Positions 16,062 through 24,925 are shown, counted from the first letter of the stretch. The stretch: 64,000 nt of DNA from Planctomycetota bacterium (GCA_016719295.1 JADKAF010000001.1:1860001-1924000); one strand, 5' to 3'. The notes: generated from the sequence alone by a model not told the origin. Made by a program: numbers and translations.

Positions 16062-18458
16062 GTGATCACCGCCCCACGAACCTCGTTGCGCTCGCTCTGC
16101 CGCGACCGCTGGATCCAGTGCGCGCTGCTCGGCGCCTGCATACTCCAGTTCGCGGTGCTGTGGCTAGGTGCCGGAGCGCGCAACGGCGATGCGGTCGAGC
16201 ATCTCGAGCGCGCGAGCGATCTCGCTCGCGGACTCGAGCTCGGCGGCGACGCCACGCGCGGCCCCCTGCTCTCTCTGCTGCTGGCGGGGCTGCGCCTCGC
16301 GCTCGACGCCATCGGCTGGCGCGGCGCGCTCGCGCTGCGCCTTCTCGGCGAAGGGCTCGCCGCGGCCAGCAGCGCAGGAGCGCTGCTGGGCGGCGCGGCG
16401 CTCGCAGGGGCCTACGGCGGTCCGCGCGCCGCGCGCCTCGCCGCCTGGATGATCGCGAGTTCTCCGGTGTTCGCGGCCTGGGGAGCGCAGGCCACCTCCG
16501 CGCCGCTTGCCACCTGCGCGCTGCTGGCCGGCGCCTATGCTCACGCGCAAGCGAGGCACCTCCGCGGGGCGCTCGGCGCGGGTGCCCTGCTCGGGCTCGC
16601 GATCGCGGCGAAGTACCAGCTCGTCTTCCTGGCGCCGCTCGCGCTCTTCCTCCCCGCAGCACCAGGAGCCGGTGCGCGCGGTCGACGGCTCTGGGCAGCA
16701 GTGGGCTTGGCGGGAAGCGCCTTCCTCTTCGCGGGGCTCGCCGACGCGTGCGCCTACGGCTCGCCCTGGACCACGAGCGCGGCATACCTACGGGCGAACC
16801 TGCTCCCGCCGCTCTATGCGCTGGCGCATCCGCTGCTGCCGCAGGAAGCGCGACTCGCGCTGCACGAGCAGCTCTTCGACGTCGAGGCCGGCCCCGCGAT
16901 CCGCGAGGGTCTGCCGCTCGCTCGGCGCAAGCCCCTCGGCTGGTACCTCCAGGAGCTGCCCGCCTGGCTGCCGCTCCCGTGGATCGCACTCGCGGTGGCC
17001 GGTGCCTGCTCGTGGCTGCGGAACGGGAGCAGCCCTCGCGCCGCGCGGCCGGAGCGCCGCGCGTGCTTCGCGTTGGGCGTCGCGCTCGCGCTCCACTTCG
17101 CCGCGCTGGCGCTGAAAGGCGAGAAGGAGCTGCGCTTGCTCTTCCCGCTCGTGCCCTTGCTCGCCGCGGCCTCGAGCTGGCCGATCGCGACGCTGGCCGA
17201 AAGCAGGCGCGGGGCTCTCGCCTCGGCGCTGCTCGGCGCGCTGGCCGCGACCTGGCCGTGGCTGCAGCTCCGCGGCGCCTTGCCCGCAGGCGAGCTCGGC
17301 GCGCTCCAGCGCCACTCCGCCTACGCTTCCGCGATGCGCGAGCTCGAGCGCTCGGCGCGCTGGCCGGGCGACCCGCCCGAGCGCGTGGTCGGCCTCTTCC
17401 ATTTCGCGGTCGCGCTCGAGGAACGGCCCGGACTCGTGGTCCAGCGCCCGCCAATCCCGCTCGACCGAAGCTCCCGTGCTCGCGGCGCAGAGCTCGACGA
17501 GCTGCGCGCCTTCTTCGCCCCTGCCTCGCGGGCGCTCTTCCGCGCGGCGGATGCGGCACTCGTGGACGGCGCAGCTCAGGCTCGCGCGCTCGGGGCGGAG
17601 CTCGGAGCGGCGCCGGGAGCGCTGCGCGTCGTGCGCGGCTCGGACGGAGAGCCGGCCCTCGAGCTCCGCTTCGAGTCCGCGAGCCCGCCCGGGCTCGCTC
17701 GGGAGCTGCAGCGGAGAGGCTTCGCGGTGCTCGAGCTCGGCGACGCGCGCCCGCACCTCTTGCTCGGCCACGCTGCCGGGTTCCGCGAGCAGCTCGAGCT
17801 CTGGCGCCTCGCGAACGAGCACTACCGGCTGGTCGGAGCGCTCGCCGCCTCGGCCGACGAGGAGGAGCTCGACGAGCTCTGGGTCCTCGCGCGCGCCGAC
17901 CGCGCGAGCGAAGCGTGGCCGTTCGCGCGTCGCCACGAGCCCGAGGAGGGCGCCGCGGTCCGCGGTGCCTTGGGGCAGCCTCTCGAGCTCCCGTTCGTGG
18001 ACGCGGAGGGTCGCGGCGTGATCGAGCTGGTGGGCGTCGAGGTCGAGCCGCGGTGGGCGCGCGATGGCTTCGCGCTCGTGCGCTGGCTCTGGCGCGCCAC
18101 CCGCGAGCTCGCGCCCGACGCCGCGCCGCGCGCGGCGCGCCGCGCGACGGCGGGGACCGCGGCGCAGCAGATCGACGGCCCCATCGGCGGAGGGCTCTTC
18201 GCCGCCGACGCTTGGTCCGCGGGCGAGCTGCGCGAGGAGACGGTGCTCCTGCCGCTGCGCGGGCTCGTCGACTCGAGGGCACCGGGCTCCTTCGCCCTCT
18301 GGGTCGCGCTCTTCGATGCGCGTGGCGCGGCGCTGACGCCGGTGGATCGCAGCCGCTTTCCGCGCAGCCCGGACGGATTAGTGCGCGTCGGCGGCGGCAT
18401 CGCGGAGCGCCAGACGGACCGCAGCTTCCCCGCGCGAGCGGACCGCGCCGGGCGCTGA
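16062..18458 (+). CDS. Polytopic membrane glycosyltransferase, GT-C-like
   Basis: 798 residues from GTG 16062. Hydrophobic helices fill about residues 18-430, starting with LLGACILQFAVLWLGAG. The acidic motif NGDAVEH (41-47) in the first periplasmic loop is where GT-C enzymes (ArnT, PMT, PIG families) carry the catalytic Asp that uses a lipid-linked sugar. About 430-798 is a soluble Glu/Arg/Ala-rich domain I do not recognise. The longer open frame upstream to 15702 crosses the hairpin repeats and is rejected. It may glycosylate an envelope component. Family assignment rests on topology and the acidic loop, so it is moderate. Confidence 0.65.
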   Translation: MITAPRTSLRSLCRDRWIQCALLGACILQFAVLWLGAGARNGDAVEHLERASDLARGLELGGDATRGPLLSLLLAGLRLALDAIGWRGALALRLLGEGLAAASSAGALLGGAALAGAYGGPRAARLAAWMIASSPVFAAWGAQATSAPLATCALLAGAYAHAQARHLRGALGAGALLGLAIAAKYQLVFLAPLALFLPAAPGAGARGRRLWAAVGLAGSAFLFAGLADACAYGSPWTTSAAYLRANLLPPLYALAHPLLPQEARLALHEQLFDVEAGPAIREGLPLARRKPLGWYLQELPAWLPLPWIALAVAGACSWLRNGSSPRAARPERRACFALGVALALHFAALALKGEKELRLLFPLVPLLAAASSWPIATLAESRRGALASALLGALAATWPWLQLRGALPAGELGALQRHSAYASAMRELERSARWPGDPPERVVGLFHFAVALEERPGLVVQRPPIPLDRSSRARGAELDELRAFFAPASRALFRAADAALVDGAAQARALGAELGAAPGALRVVRGSDGEPALELRFESASPPGLARELQRRGFAVLELGDARPHLLLGHAAGFREQLELWRLANEHYRLVGALAASADEEELDELWVLARADRASEAWPFARRHEPEEGAAVRGALGQPLELPFVDAEGRGVIELVGVEVEPRWARDGFALVRWLWRATRELAPDAAPRAARRATAGTAAQQIDGPIGGGLFAADAWSAGELREETVLLPLRGLVDSRAPGSFALWVALFDARGAALTPVDRSRFPRSPDGLVRVGGGIAERQTDRSFPARADRAGR

Positions 18459-18471
18459 GCTCGACGCGCCC

Positions 18472-18500
18472 TTGTTCGGCCTCTGCGCGTTGCGAATAAT
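18472..18500 (+). promoter_or_regulatory. Sigma-70-type promoter for the lipoprotein-kdsB-pyrG operon
   Basis: TTGTTC (18472-18477), 17 bases, then AATAAT (18495-18500), which matches the -10 consensus in five of six. It lies about 34 bases before the lipoprotein start. The identical -35 word and spacing at 12041-12069 strengthens both calls. Confidence 0.6.
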
Positions 18501-18533
18501 GCGCGCGCCCTCGCTGTTCTCGAGCCGCCCGCC

Positions 18534-19187
18534 ATGCCTCGTCACCTCGCCCATGCCCTGCCCGCAGCGCGTTCCGCGCGCGGGATCCTCCCCCGTGAGC
18601 GACGCGCCAGCTTCGCGCGTCTCGCTCTGCTCCTCGCGACCGCGGTGCTGTCGAGCTGCGCGAGCGATCCCGCGGCCTCCGATGCGCCGATCGCGGCCGA
18701 GGTCTTCTGGGTGCGGAGCGACGACAAGGTCGGCACCATCGATCACTCGCTGGTCTCGGCTTCGCTGCCCGAAGCGGAGCATCGCCCGCAGGTGCGCGAA
18801 GCGCTCGAGATGCGCCGCGCCTCGCGCAAGACCATCCCCGACTGGCGCATGCACCAGCTCCTGGAGGCGATCGACGACCGCGGCTTCGAGTCGCTCGCGC
18901 AGAACGGCGCGCAGCCAGGCGCCTGGGACCTGATCGGGGTCGTGCGCGACGGCAAGACGCGGATCCTCTCGATCTTCCACACGAGCGCGAAGCGCATGAG
19001 CGAGGCGGATCACCGGCGCGCGCGAGAGATCTATTACATCTTCTCCGAAGTGGACAACTCGACCACGGGCTTCCAGACCCAGTCCACGCTGCGGCCGGAC
19101 GACTTCGAGGCGCAGCAGGAGCAGATCCGCCGCGGCCACGAGGAAGCGCTCCGCCGCAAGCAGAACCCCGGCGGCTCCGGCTCATGA
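18534..19187 (+). CDS. Putative lipoprotein of unknown function
   Basis: 217 residues. A long basic n-region precedes a hydrophobic core and the lipobox LSSC (Cys about residue 43). The mature part (about 55-200) is an ordinary alpha/beta globular sequence ending in a charged Gln/Glu/Arg-rich helix. No family is recognised. Its stop overlaps the kdsB start as ATGA, so the two are translationally coupled, hinting at an envelope role. Confidence 0.7.
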   Translation: MPRHLAHALPAARSARGILPRERRASFARLALLLATAVLSSCASDPAASDAPIAAEVFWVRSDDKVGTIDHSLVSASLPEAEHRPQVREALEMRRASRKTIPDWRMHQLLEAIDDRGFESLAQNGAQPGAWDLIGVVRDGKTRILSIFHTSAKRMSEADHRRAREIYYIFSEVDNSTTGFQTQSTLRPDDFEAQQEQIRRGHEEALRRKQNPGGSGS

Positions 19188-20010
19188 CCAGCCGCGCGGG
19201 GAAGAGCGGCGGCGCCTCCGAGCGCCGCGCGGACGCGCCGAGCGCGGCCCAGCACGGCGTGCGTCCTTCTCGAGGCGCACTCGCCGTCATCCCCGCGCGC
19301 CTGCAATCCCAGCGCCTGCCGCGCAAGCCGCTGCTGCGCGAGAGCGGTCGCTACCTCTTCGAGCACGTCTACCATCGCGTCGCCGCCGCGAAGCAGATCG
19401 AGCAGGCCATCCTCGCGACCGACGCGACGGAGATCCTCGAAGCGGCGCGCTCCGTCGGCGTTCCGGCGGTGCTGACCGACGTACGCCACGCGTCGGGCAC
19501 GGATCGCGTGATCGAGGTCGCGCGCGCACATCCCGAGCTCGAGCTCGTGCTCAACGTGCAGGGCGACGAGCCGAGATCGATCCCGACCACCTCGATCTGC
19601 TGGTCGAGAAGCTGCGCGCGGGAGCTCAGGTGGCGACGCTGGCGACGCCGATCCGCACCGCGGAGGAGATGGCCGATCCCGCCGCGGTGAAGGTCGTGCT
19701 CGATCTCCGCGGACGGGCCCTCTACTTCAGCCGCGCTCCGATCCCCTTCGCGCGCGAGCGCGGCGCCGGCGCGCACGATCGCGCGCTGCGCCATGTCGGC
19801 GTCTACGCGTTCCGCCGCTCGACGCTGCTCGAGTTCGGCGCCTGGCCGACCTCCGAGCTCGAGCGCTTGGAAGCGCTGGAGCAGCTGCGCCTCCTCGAAC
19901 ATGGAGTGGCGATCGAGGTCGCCCTCATCGACCGTGCCCCCCGCGGCATCGACACCCCCGCCGACTACGCGCGCTTCCTCGCCGAGCTCGCGAGCCCCCG
20001 TAGCGCCTGA
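19184..20010 (+). pseudogene. kdsB: 3-deoxy-manno-octulosonate cytidylyltransferase, frameshifted
   Basis: The two halves together make a full-length KdsB of about 275 residues, which activates KDO with CTP for lipopolysaccharide core synthesis in the cytoplasm. The N-half has LAVIPARLQSQRLPRKPL, ILATDATEI, HASGTDRV and LVLNVQGDEP. After that motif the frame fails. Reading one base back at G19573 restores EIDPDHLDLLVEKL and continues through VATLATPI, YFSRAPIPF, HVGVYAFRR and GIDTPADYARF to 20010. So one G appears to be missing in CCGAGATCG near 19573. There is no slippery heptamer, so this is either a real mutation or an assembly error. The latter is quite possible because the rest is undecayed. 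Confidence 0.85.
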
Positions 20011-20027
20011 CCGGAGAACGAGTTCCC

Positions 20028-21695
20028 ATGACGAAGCACATCTTCATCACCGGTGGCGTGGTCTCCTCTCTCGGCAAGGGCCTCACCTCGGCCTCGATCG
20101 GCCTCATCCTCGAGCGCATGGGCCTCAAGATCTCCATGCAGAAGCTCGACCCGTACATCAACGTGGACCCGGGCACGATGAGCCCGTTCCAGCACGGCGA
20201 GGTGTACGTCACGGACGATGGCGCGGAGACCGACCTCGACCTCGGGCACTACGAGCGCTACACGCACGCCCGCCTCACCAAGAACTCGAACTACACGACG
20301 GGCAAGATCTACCAGACCGTGATCGCGAAGGAGCGCCGCGGCGACTACCTGGGCCGCACGGTGCAGGTGATCCCGCACATCACCAACGCGATCAAGACCG
20401 CCATCAAGGACGGCGTGCAGCCGGGAAGCGATGTCGCGTTGACGGAGATCGGCGGCACGATCGGCGACATCGAGAGCCTGCCCTTCGTCGAGGCGATTCG
20501 TCAGTTCTGCCTGGAGCGCCCGCCGGAGGACACGGTCTTCGTGCACCTCACGCTCCTCCCCTATCTGCGCGCGTCGGGCGAGATGAAGACGAAGCCGACG
20601 CAGCAGTCCGTCGGCAAGCTCCGCGAGATCGGCATCCAGCCGCAGATCCTCGTCTGCCGTACCGAGCAGCCGATGACGGAGGAGATGCGTGCCAAGATCT
20701 CGCTCTTCTGCAACGTGCGCCCCGAAGCCGTGATCGAGGAGCGCGACGTCGACCACACGATCTACGAGGTGCCGATCTCGCTGGTCGAGAAGGGCATCCA
20801 TCGCCTCCTCGTCGATCATCTGCGCCTGCAGCCGCTCACTCCGGCTCCGGACCTCGACGATTGGCGCAAGATGGTCCAGATCGTGATCCACCCCGAGCGC
20901 GAGGTGGAGATCGCGATCGTCGGCAAGTACATGCAGCTCGACGACGCGTACAAGTCGGTCTACGAGTCGATGCAGCACGCGGGGATCGCCAATCGCGCCA
21001 AGGTGCGCATGCGCAAGATCGACGCCGAGAAGGTCACCGACGCGAACGTCGATCAGATGCTCGCGGGCTGCTCGGGCCTGCTGGTCCCCGGCGGCTTCGG
21101 CGAGCGCGGCATCGAAGGCAAGATCGCCTCCGTGCGCTGGGCGCGCGAGCGCCGCGTGCCCTTCTACGGCCTCTGCCTCGGAATGCAGTGCGCGGTCATC
21201 GAGTTCGCGCGCCATGTCGCCGGCCTCCCTCGCGCGCACTCGCGCGAGATGGACGAGCACACTCCGCACCCCGTGATCGACCTCATGGAGGAGCAGAAGG
21301 AGCTGCGCGAGATGGGCGGAACGATGCGCCTCGGCGCCTATCCCTGCCGCCTCGTGCCGGGCACGCGCGCGGCCGCGGCCTACCGCAGCGAGCTCGTCCA
21401 CGAGCGCCACCGCCATCGCTACGAGTTCAACAACGCCTACCGCGAGCAGTTCCGCGCTCTGGGCCTGGTCGCGAGCGGCATCAACGAAGACAGCGATCTC
21501 GTCGAGATCGTCGAGATCGGCGACCATCCGTTCTTCGTCGGCGTGCAGTTCCATCCCGAGTTCAAGAGCAAGCCGGGGGCGCCGCATCCGCTGTTCCGAG
21601 CTTTCGTCGCCGCGGCCCTCGAGCATGCGCGAGGGCGCGAGAGCGCGGCCACCCCGCCTCAGGCCGCCGTCGCACCGCCGCTCGGCCGCGAGTGA
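20028..21695 (+). CDS. pyrG: CTP synthase
   Basis: 555 residues. It makes CTP from UTP, ATP and glutamine. The synthetase domain (1-270) starts KHIFITGGVVSSLGKGL (P-loop), then KLDPYINVDPGTMSPFQHGEV, NSNYTTGKIY, EIGGTIGDIES and MKTKPTQ. The glutaminase domain (about 290-540) has GGFGERG, the nucleophile Cys383 in LCLGMQ and the catalytic His-Glu in FHPEFKSKP. The C-terminal tail is Ala/Pro-rich. GGAG lies close before the ATG. Placement right after kdsB, which consumes CTP, is functionally sensible. Confidence 0.97.
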   Translation: MTKHIFITGGVVSSLGKGLTSASIGLILERMGLKISMQKLDPYINVDPGTMSPFQHGEVYVTDDGAETDLDLGHYERYTHARLTKNSNYTTGKIYQTVIAKERRGDYLGRTVQVIPHITNAIKTAIKDGVQPGSDVALTEIGGTIGDIESLPFVEAIRQFCLERPPEDTVFVHLTLLPYLRASGEMKTKPTQQSVGKLREIGIQPQILVCRTEQPMTEEMRAKISLFCNVRPEAVIEERDVDHTIYEVPISLVEKGIHRLLVDHLRLQPLTPAPDLDDWRKMVQIVIHPEREVEIAIVGKYMQLDDAYKSVYESMQHAGIANRAKVRMRKIDAEKVTDANVDQMLAGCSGLLVPGGFGERGIEGKIASVRWARERRVPFYGLCLGMQCAVIEFARHVAGLPRAHSREMDEHTPHPVIDLMEEQKELREMGGTMRLGAYPCRLVPGTRAAAAYRSELVHERHRHRYEFNNAYREQFRALGLVASGINEDSDLVEIVEIGDHPFFVGVQFHPEFKSKPGAPHPLFRAFVAAALEHARGRESAATPPQAAVAPPLGRE

Positions 21696-21706
21696 GCCCC
21701 GCAGCG

Positions 21707-22057
21707 ATGAGCGCAATGCACGACGCCGCCGATGAGGATGCCGACGCCTCGGCAGATGCCGGGACGGGGCAACCCACGGCTCCACCGGGCGGAGACTTCG
21801 GCCTCTTCCTCCAGAAGCTCCGTATCCAGACCTTCCTCTCCCTGGGTCTGCTGCCGAATCCGCTCACCGGGGTCAAGCGCTGCCAGCTCGAGCACGCGCA
21901 GGCTCTGCTCGACGATCTCGCCATGCTGCGCGAGAAGACCGCCGGCAACCTGACGGCGCACGAGGAGCGGCTCTTCGGCGCGATCCTGGAAGAGCTCGAA
22001 GGCCAGTTCGAGCAGCAGCGTCAGCGCGCCGCGAACTCGTCGAGCGCGCGGCGATAA
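21707..22057 (+). CDS. DUF1844 family protein
   Basis: 116 residues. After an acidic N-terminal stretch (1-30), the DUF1844 core reads FGLFLQKLRIQTFLSLGLLP, then NPLTG, LEHAQALLDDLAMLREKT and GNLTAHEERLFGAILEEL. The family is a small helical protein of unknown function found in several bacterial phyla. It follows pyrG by 11 bases and is probably in the same operon. Its last 37 bases overlap the end of the convergent lipoprotein gene. Confidence 0.85.
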   Translation: MSAMHDAADEDADASADAGTGQPTAPPGGDFGLFLQKLRIQTFLSLGLLPNPLTGVKRCQLEHAQALLDDLAMLREKTAGNLTAHEERLFGAILEELEGQFEQQRQRAANSSSARR

Positions 22058-22758
22058 GCCTCGGCGGAGCGCTCCTGCTCGTACGGCCGGACCTCGGGGT
22101 CGGCGTAGCGGAAGTAGCGCGGCTCCTCGGAGTGCAGCTCGACACCGAAGCGGCGGAGCTTGCGAACCGCGCGCTCCCGACGGCCGGCATCGCCGGAGCG
22201 GAGATCGCGCTGCAGGCGCAGGCGCTCCTCGTCGTCGAGCGAGTGGAGGTCGTCCTGGCCCGGATCGAGGAAGAAGAGCCCGGCCAGGAAATCGCCGATC
22301 TCGCCCGTCCGCAGGCGCAGACGCAGCCCAACGACGGCCGAGACCTCGAAGCCCAGGTCGAGCGGGGCTCGATCCGAGCTCAGGGCCTCCCACGGCAGGT
22401 AGGAGCCTTCGCGGAAGCCGGGCTCCGCGAACTCGACGCGGCGATGGCCGAGGACCGTGTCGCTGTGCGGCCAGACCTCGAGCTCGTGGAGCTGGAGCGG
22501 GCCGATCGAGATCTCCGAGCGATGCTCGTCGAATCCGCCGAGGTCGCCGTGGCGCAGACCGAAGCGCGTGCCGTCGTAGCTCCCCAAGCCGGCCGCGAAG
22601 AAGTGCGAGAAGCCGAAGTGGAAGTGCGCGCCGGCGGCGAATCCGAGATCCGCATCGACGACCTCGCTGAAGTCGCTCCAGCGATTCGATCCCCAGCTCG
22701 GCTCGCTGCGGCAAGCGCCCAGGAGCAATAGCCCGACGGAGCCGAGCGCGCGCAGCAC
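22021..22758 (-). CDS. Putative lipoprotein, unknown function
   Basis: 245 residues from GTG 22758. The signal LRALGSVGLLLLGAC ends in a lipobox Cys (about residue 16). The mature protein is rich in aromatic and charged residues (FHFGFSHFFAAGLGSYDG, HELEVWPH, RLRLRTGEIGDFLAG), which could suggest a beta-rich envelope protein. A TTG at 22821 overlapping the dehydrogenase stop as TTGA is an alternative start giving 21 more residues and a more basic n-region. No family is recognised. It probably shares a transcript with the acyl-CoA dehydrogenase upstream. Confidence 0.6.
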   Translation of the reverse strand: MLRALGSVGLLLLGACRSEPSWGSNRWSDFSEVVDADLGFAAGAHFHFGFSHFFAAGLGSYDGTRFGLRHGDLGGFDEHRSEISIGPLQLHELEVWPHSDTVLGHRRVEFAEPGFREGSYLPWEALSSDRAPLDLGFEVSAVVGLRLRLRTGEIGDFLAGLFFLDPGQDDLHSLDDEERLRLQRDLRSGDAGRRERAVRKLRRFGVELHSEEPRYFRYADPEVRPYEQERSAEAYRRALDEFAAR

Positions 22759-22817
22759 ACGGGCTCGTCCACGCGAGGTCGGCAGCCGCCCGCCGGCGAT
22801 CTCGACAGCGCTTGAGC

Positions 22818-23993
22818 TCAACGGTAAGCCGGGATCCCGGTCAGCTCGTGGCCAATGGCCAGCGTGTGGATGTCGTAGGTGCCTTCGTAGGTGTTCACCG
22901 TCTCGAGGTTGCAGAGGTGACGCCCCGACTGGTACTCGAGCACGATGCCGTTCGCCCCGAGCATGTCTCGGGCCGAGCGCGCGCAATCCAAGGCCATCTG
23001 CACGTTGTTGCGCTTGGCCATCGACACCTGCGAATGCGTCATGCGCTTCTGCTGCTTCAGCTGGCCCAGCCGCCAGCAGAGGAACTGCGCCTTCGTGATC
23101 TCCGTCGCCATGTCGGCGAGCTTCTGCTGCGCGAGCTGGAAGCCGGCGAGCGGCTTGTCGAAGATGATGCGCTCCTTGCTGTAGCCGAGAGCCTCGTCGA
23201 AGCAAGCCTGCGCCGCTCCGACCGCGCCCCAGGAGATGCCGTAGCGAGCCTGGGTCAGGCAACCCAGCGCATGCTTCAGGCCGGTGGTGCCCGGGAGCAG
23301 CGCCTCGGCCGGCACCTCGACCTCTTCCAGCACGAGCTCGCTCGTGATCGAGCAGCGCAGCGAGAACTTGTGCAGCTGCTCCGGCGCGCTGAAGCCCGGC
23401 GTGCCCTTCTCGACGAGGAAGCCGCGGATCGAGCCGTCTTCCACCCGGGCCCACACGACCGCCACGTCGGAGACGGTGCCGTTGGTGATCCACATCTTGC
23501 GCCCGTGGATCACCCAGCCGCGGTCGGTGCGGCGCGCGCGCGTCTGCATGCCGCCCGGATTCGAGCCGAAGTCGGGCTCGGTGAGGCCGAAGCAGCCGAT
23601 GGCCTCGCCCTTCGCCAGCTTGGGCAGCCAGTGCTTGCGCTGCTCCTCGGAGCCGTAGGCGAAGATCGGGTACATCACCAGGGCGCCTTGCACCGAGGCC
23701 GCCGAGCGGATGCCCGAATCCCCGCGCTCGAGCTCCTGCATGATGATCCCGTAGGCCGAGTCACCGAGCCCCGCGCAGCCGTACTTCTCCGGCAGATTCG
23801 CGCCGAAGAGGCCGAGCTCGGCCATCTTCCCCATCAGGCCTTCCGGGAACTCCCCGCGCTCGTAGTGGTCGCCCACGATCGGCAGGACTTCGGCATCGAC
23901 GAAGTTCCGCACGGTCTCGCGCACCATGCGCTCTTCGTCGTTGAGGAGTTCGCTGACGTCGAAGAAATCGAGTTCCCGGTACTTGGAGGGCAT
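22818..23993 (-). CDS. Acyl-CoA dehydrogenase, glutaryl-CoA dehydrogenase type
   Basis: 391 residues. FAD-dependent oxidation, most likely of glutaryl-CoA to crotonyl-CoA in lysine/tryptophan breakdown. Visible are the substrate Arg96 in GDSGIRSAASVQ (the position that binds the glutaryl carboxylate), FAD motifs CFGLTEPDFGSNPGGM and WITNG, and the catalytic base Glu370 in NTYEGTYDIH. The start at 23993 (MPSKYREL) is at the family's usual place; the frame upstream is Arg/Ser-rich and rejected, though no strong ribosome site is seen. No CoA-transferase neighbours are present. Confidence 0.85.
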   Translation of the reverse strand: MPSKYRELDFFDVSELLNDEERMVRETVRNFVDAEVLPIVGDHYERGEFPEGLMGKMAELGLFGANLPEKYGCAGLGDSAYGIIMQELERGDSGIRSAASVQGALVMYPIFAYGSEEQRKHWLPKLAKGEAIGCFGLTEPDFGSNPGGMQTRARRTDRGWVIHGRKMWITNGTVSDVAVVWARVEDGSIRGFLVEKGTPGFSAPEQLHKFSLRCSITSELVLEEVEVPAEALLPGTTGLKHALGCLTQARYGISWGAVGAAQACFDEALGYSKERIIFDKPLAGFQLAQQKLADMATEITKAQFLCWRLGQLKQQKRMTHSQVSMAKRNNVQMALDCARSARDMLGANGIVLEYQSGRHLCNLETVNTYEGTYDIHTLAIGHELTGIPAYR

Positions 23994-24374
23994 GGTTGGA
24001 GATGCGCGGCGAATGGACGCCCGCGAAACGCGGCAGGGAGCAGAGATGCGGCACGCGGACGGCACCGCTCGGAGGCTGGGAGTCTAGTGCGCGCGATGGT
24101 GCCGCGCAACGCGGCGAAGAAACGCAGAGCGCCCTCGCGGCTCAGCCGCGAAGGCGCTCGTTTTGGGCATCCGAACCCTCGCACAGAAGCGAGGTCTCGA
24201 TGCGAGGGACGCCCGAGGCGCCCGGAGCAGTGCTGGCCCATGCGTCCTCGCGGAAGGGCGCTGCGCTGCGCTCGCCGTCGGTCCGGTACACGCTGAGGCG
24301 GCGGACGAAGACGACGGAAGCGAGGAGCGCACCCAGCAGCTCGTCGGACGAGCCGCTCGCGCGGGCCGGACGGA
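23994..24374. other. Non-coding gap between dehydrogenase and histone-like genes
   Basis: About 380 bases on the downstream side of the histone-like gene. It contains the terminator at 24127-24159 and the presumed promoter region of the dehydrogenase, where I see no clear boxes. A plus-strand frame here is only the complement of the histone-like gene and is not believed. Confidence 0.5.
24127..24159 (-). terminator. Terminator hairpin downstream of the histone-like gene
   Basis: A 15-bp stem with one mismatch: GAGCGCCC... (24127-24141) against 24145-24159, loop TCA. On the minus strand it is followed by TGCGTTTCTT. On the plus strand the other side reads GTTTTGG, so it could stop transcription both ways. 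Confidence 0.55.
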
Positions 24375-24536
24375 CTACATCGCCGCCGCCTTGCGACCAC
24401 CCTTCTTGCGACCGCCCTTCTTGCGGCCGGCCTTCTTCGCGCCCTTGCGAGCGCCCTTCTTGGCGCCCTTACGCGCGCCCTTCTTGCGGCCGGCCTTCTT
24501 CGCCGAACGCTTCGCTGCCTTCTTGCGAGCTGCCAT
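24375..24536 (-). CDS. Small histone H1-like Lys/Arg/Ala-rich DNA-binding protein
   Basis: 53 residues, nearly all Lys, Arg, Ala and Gly, built from repeats of the type KKGARKGA and GRKKGG. Such tails resemble the C-terminus of eukaryotic H1 and bacterial HC1/AlgP-like proteins and would bind and condense DNA without sequence preference. The ATG has a perfect AAGGAGG at ideal spacing, strong support for a real and well-translated gene. The opposite strand gives a Pro/Phe/Leu-rich mirror frame that is an artefact. It stands alone between two terminators. Confidence 0.85.
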   Translation of the reverse strand: MAARKKAAKRSAKKAGRKKGARKGAKKGARKGAKKAGRKKGGRKKGGRKAAAM

Positions 24537-24840
24537 GTCTTCCCTCCTTGAGAGGATTGGGCACTGAGGTTTCCGCGCGCACGGGATCGCACGGAACTTC
24601 TGGGGAACGCGACTTGGATCGGCAGCGCGGTTTCGAGGATTGCCTGGAAACCCGCAAAAAATCACGAGTTGCGTCGATCCGCTCGCGCCGTGCAATCGGC
24701 GTAAGTGCCTCGTGCCATTTCCAACTTCCTATGACGGCTTGGCCAATCAAGCATTCCACGTGGCAATACACCAGCGCGCAACGCCGAGAGGCTCGCGGAG
24801 AGCGGCGCCGCTCTTTTTCCAACTCCGCGCCCTCGAAGCC
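24537..24840. other. A/T-richer gap upstream of the histone-like gene
   Basis: About 300 bases with no gene. Compared with its surroundings it is visibly richer in A and T around 24640-24780, with an AAAAAA run at about 24656, as expected for a strong promoter region of the minus-strand histone-like gene. I tried to place -35/-10 and sigma-54 boxes and found none convincing. Confidence 0.4.
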
Positions 24841-24846
24841 AAGAAA

Positions 24847-24889
24847 ACGACGCGAGGCGCACACGCCGAACGTGTGCGCCTCGCGTCGT
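24847..24889 (-). terminator. Strong intrinsic terminator of the MglA/roadblock operon
   Basis: A perfect 19-bp stem: 24847-24865 (ACGACGCGAGGCGCACACG) pairs with 24871-24889, loop CCGAA. On the minus strand it is followed at once by TTTCTT. It lies 37 bases after the last roadblock gene and is the clearest terminator in the window. Confidence 0.85.
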
Positions 24890-24925
24890 GACGAGCGCCG
24901 TGCGCGCGAGCGGAGCGCGACGCGC

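Noticed and set aside
16066..19326. Long minus-strand reading frame of over 1000 residues
   Set aside because: Arg/Ala/Pro-rich shadow of the glycosyltransferase and kdsB region with no recognisable domain; typical of GC-rich DNA.
19565..19585. Programmed frameshift in kdsB
   Set aside because: No slippery heptamer or downstream pseudoknot; a one-base loss is simpler.
24163..24567. Plus-strand Phe/Leu/Pro-rich protein
   Set aside because: It is the mirror of the histone-like gene repeats and has no ribosome site of note.
24640..24800. Sigma-54 promoter for the histone-like gene
   Set aside because: TGGCACG occurs on the minus strand but no TTGC stands at the required distance.
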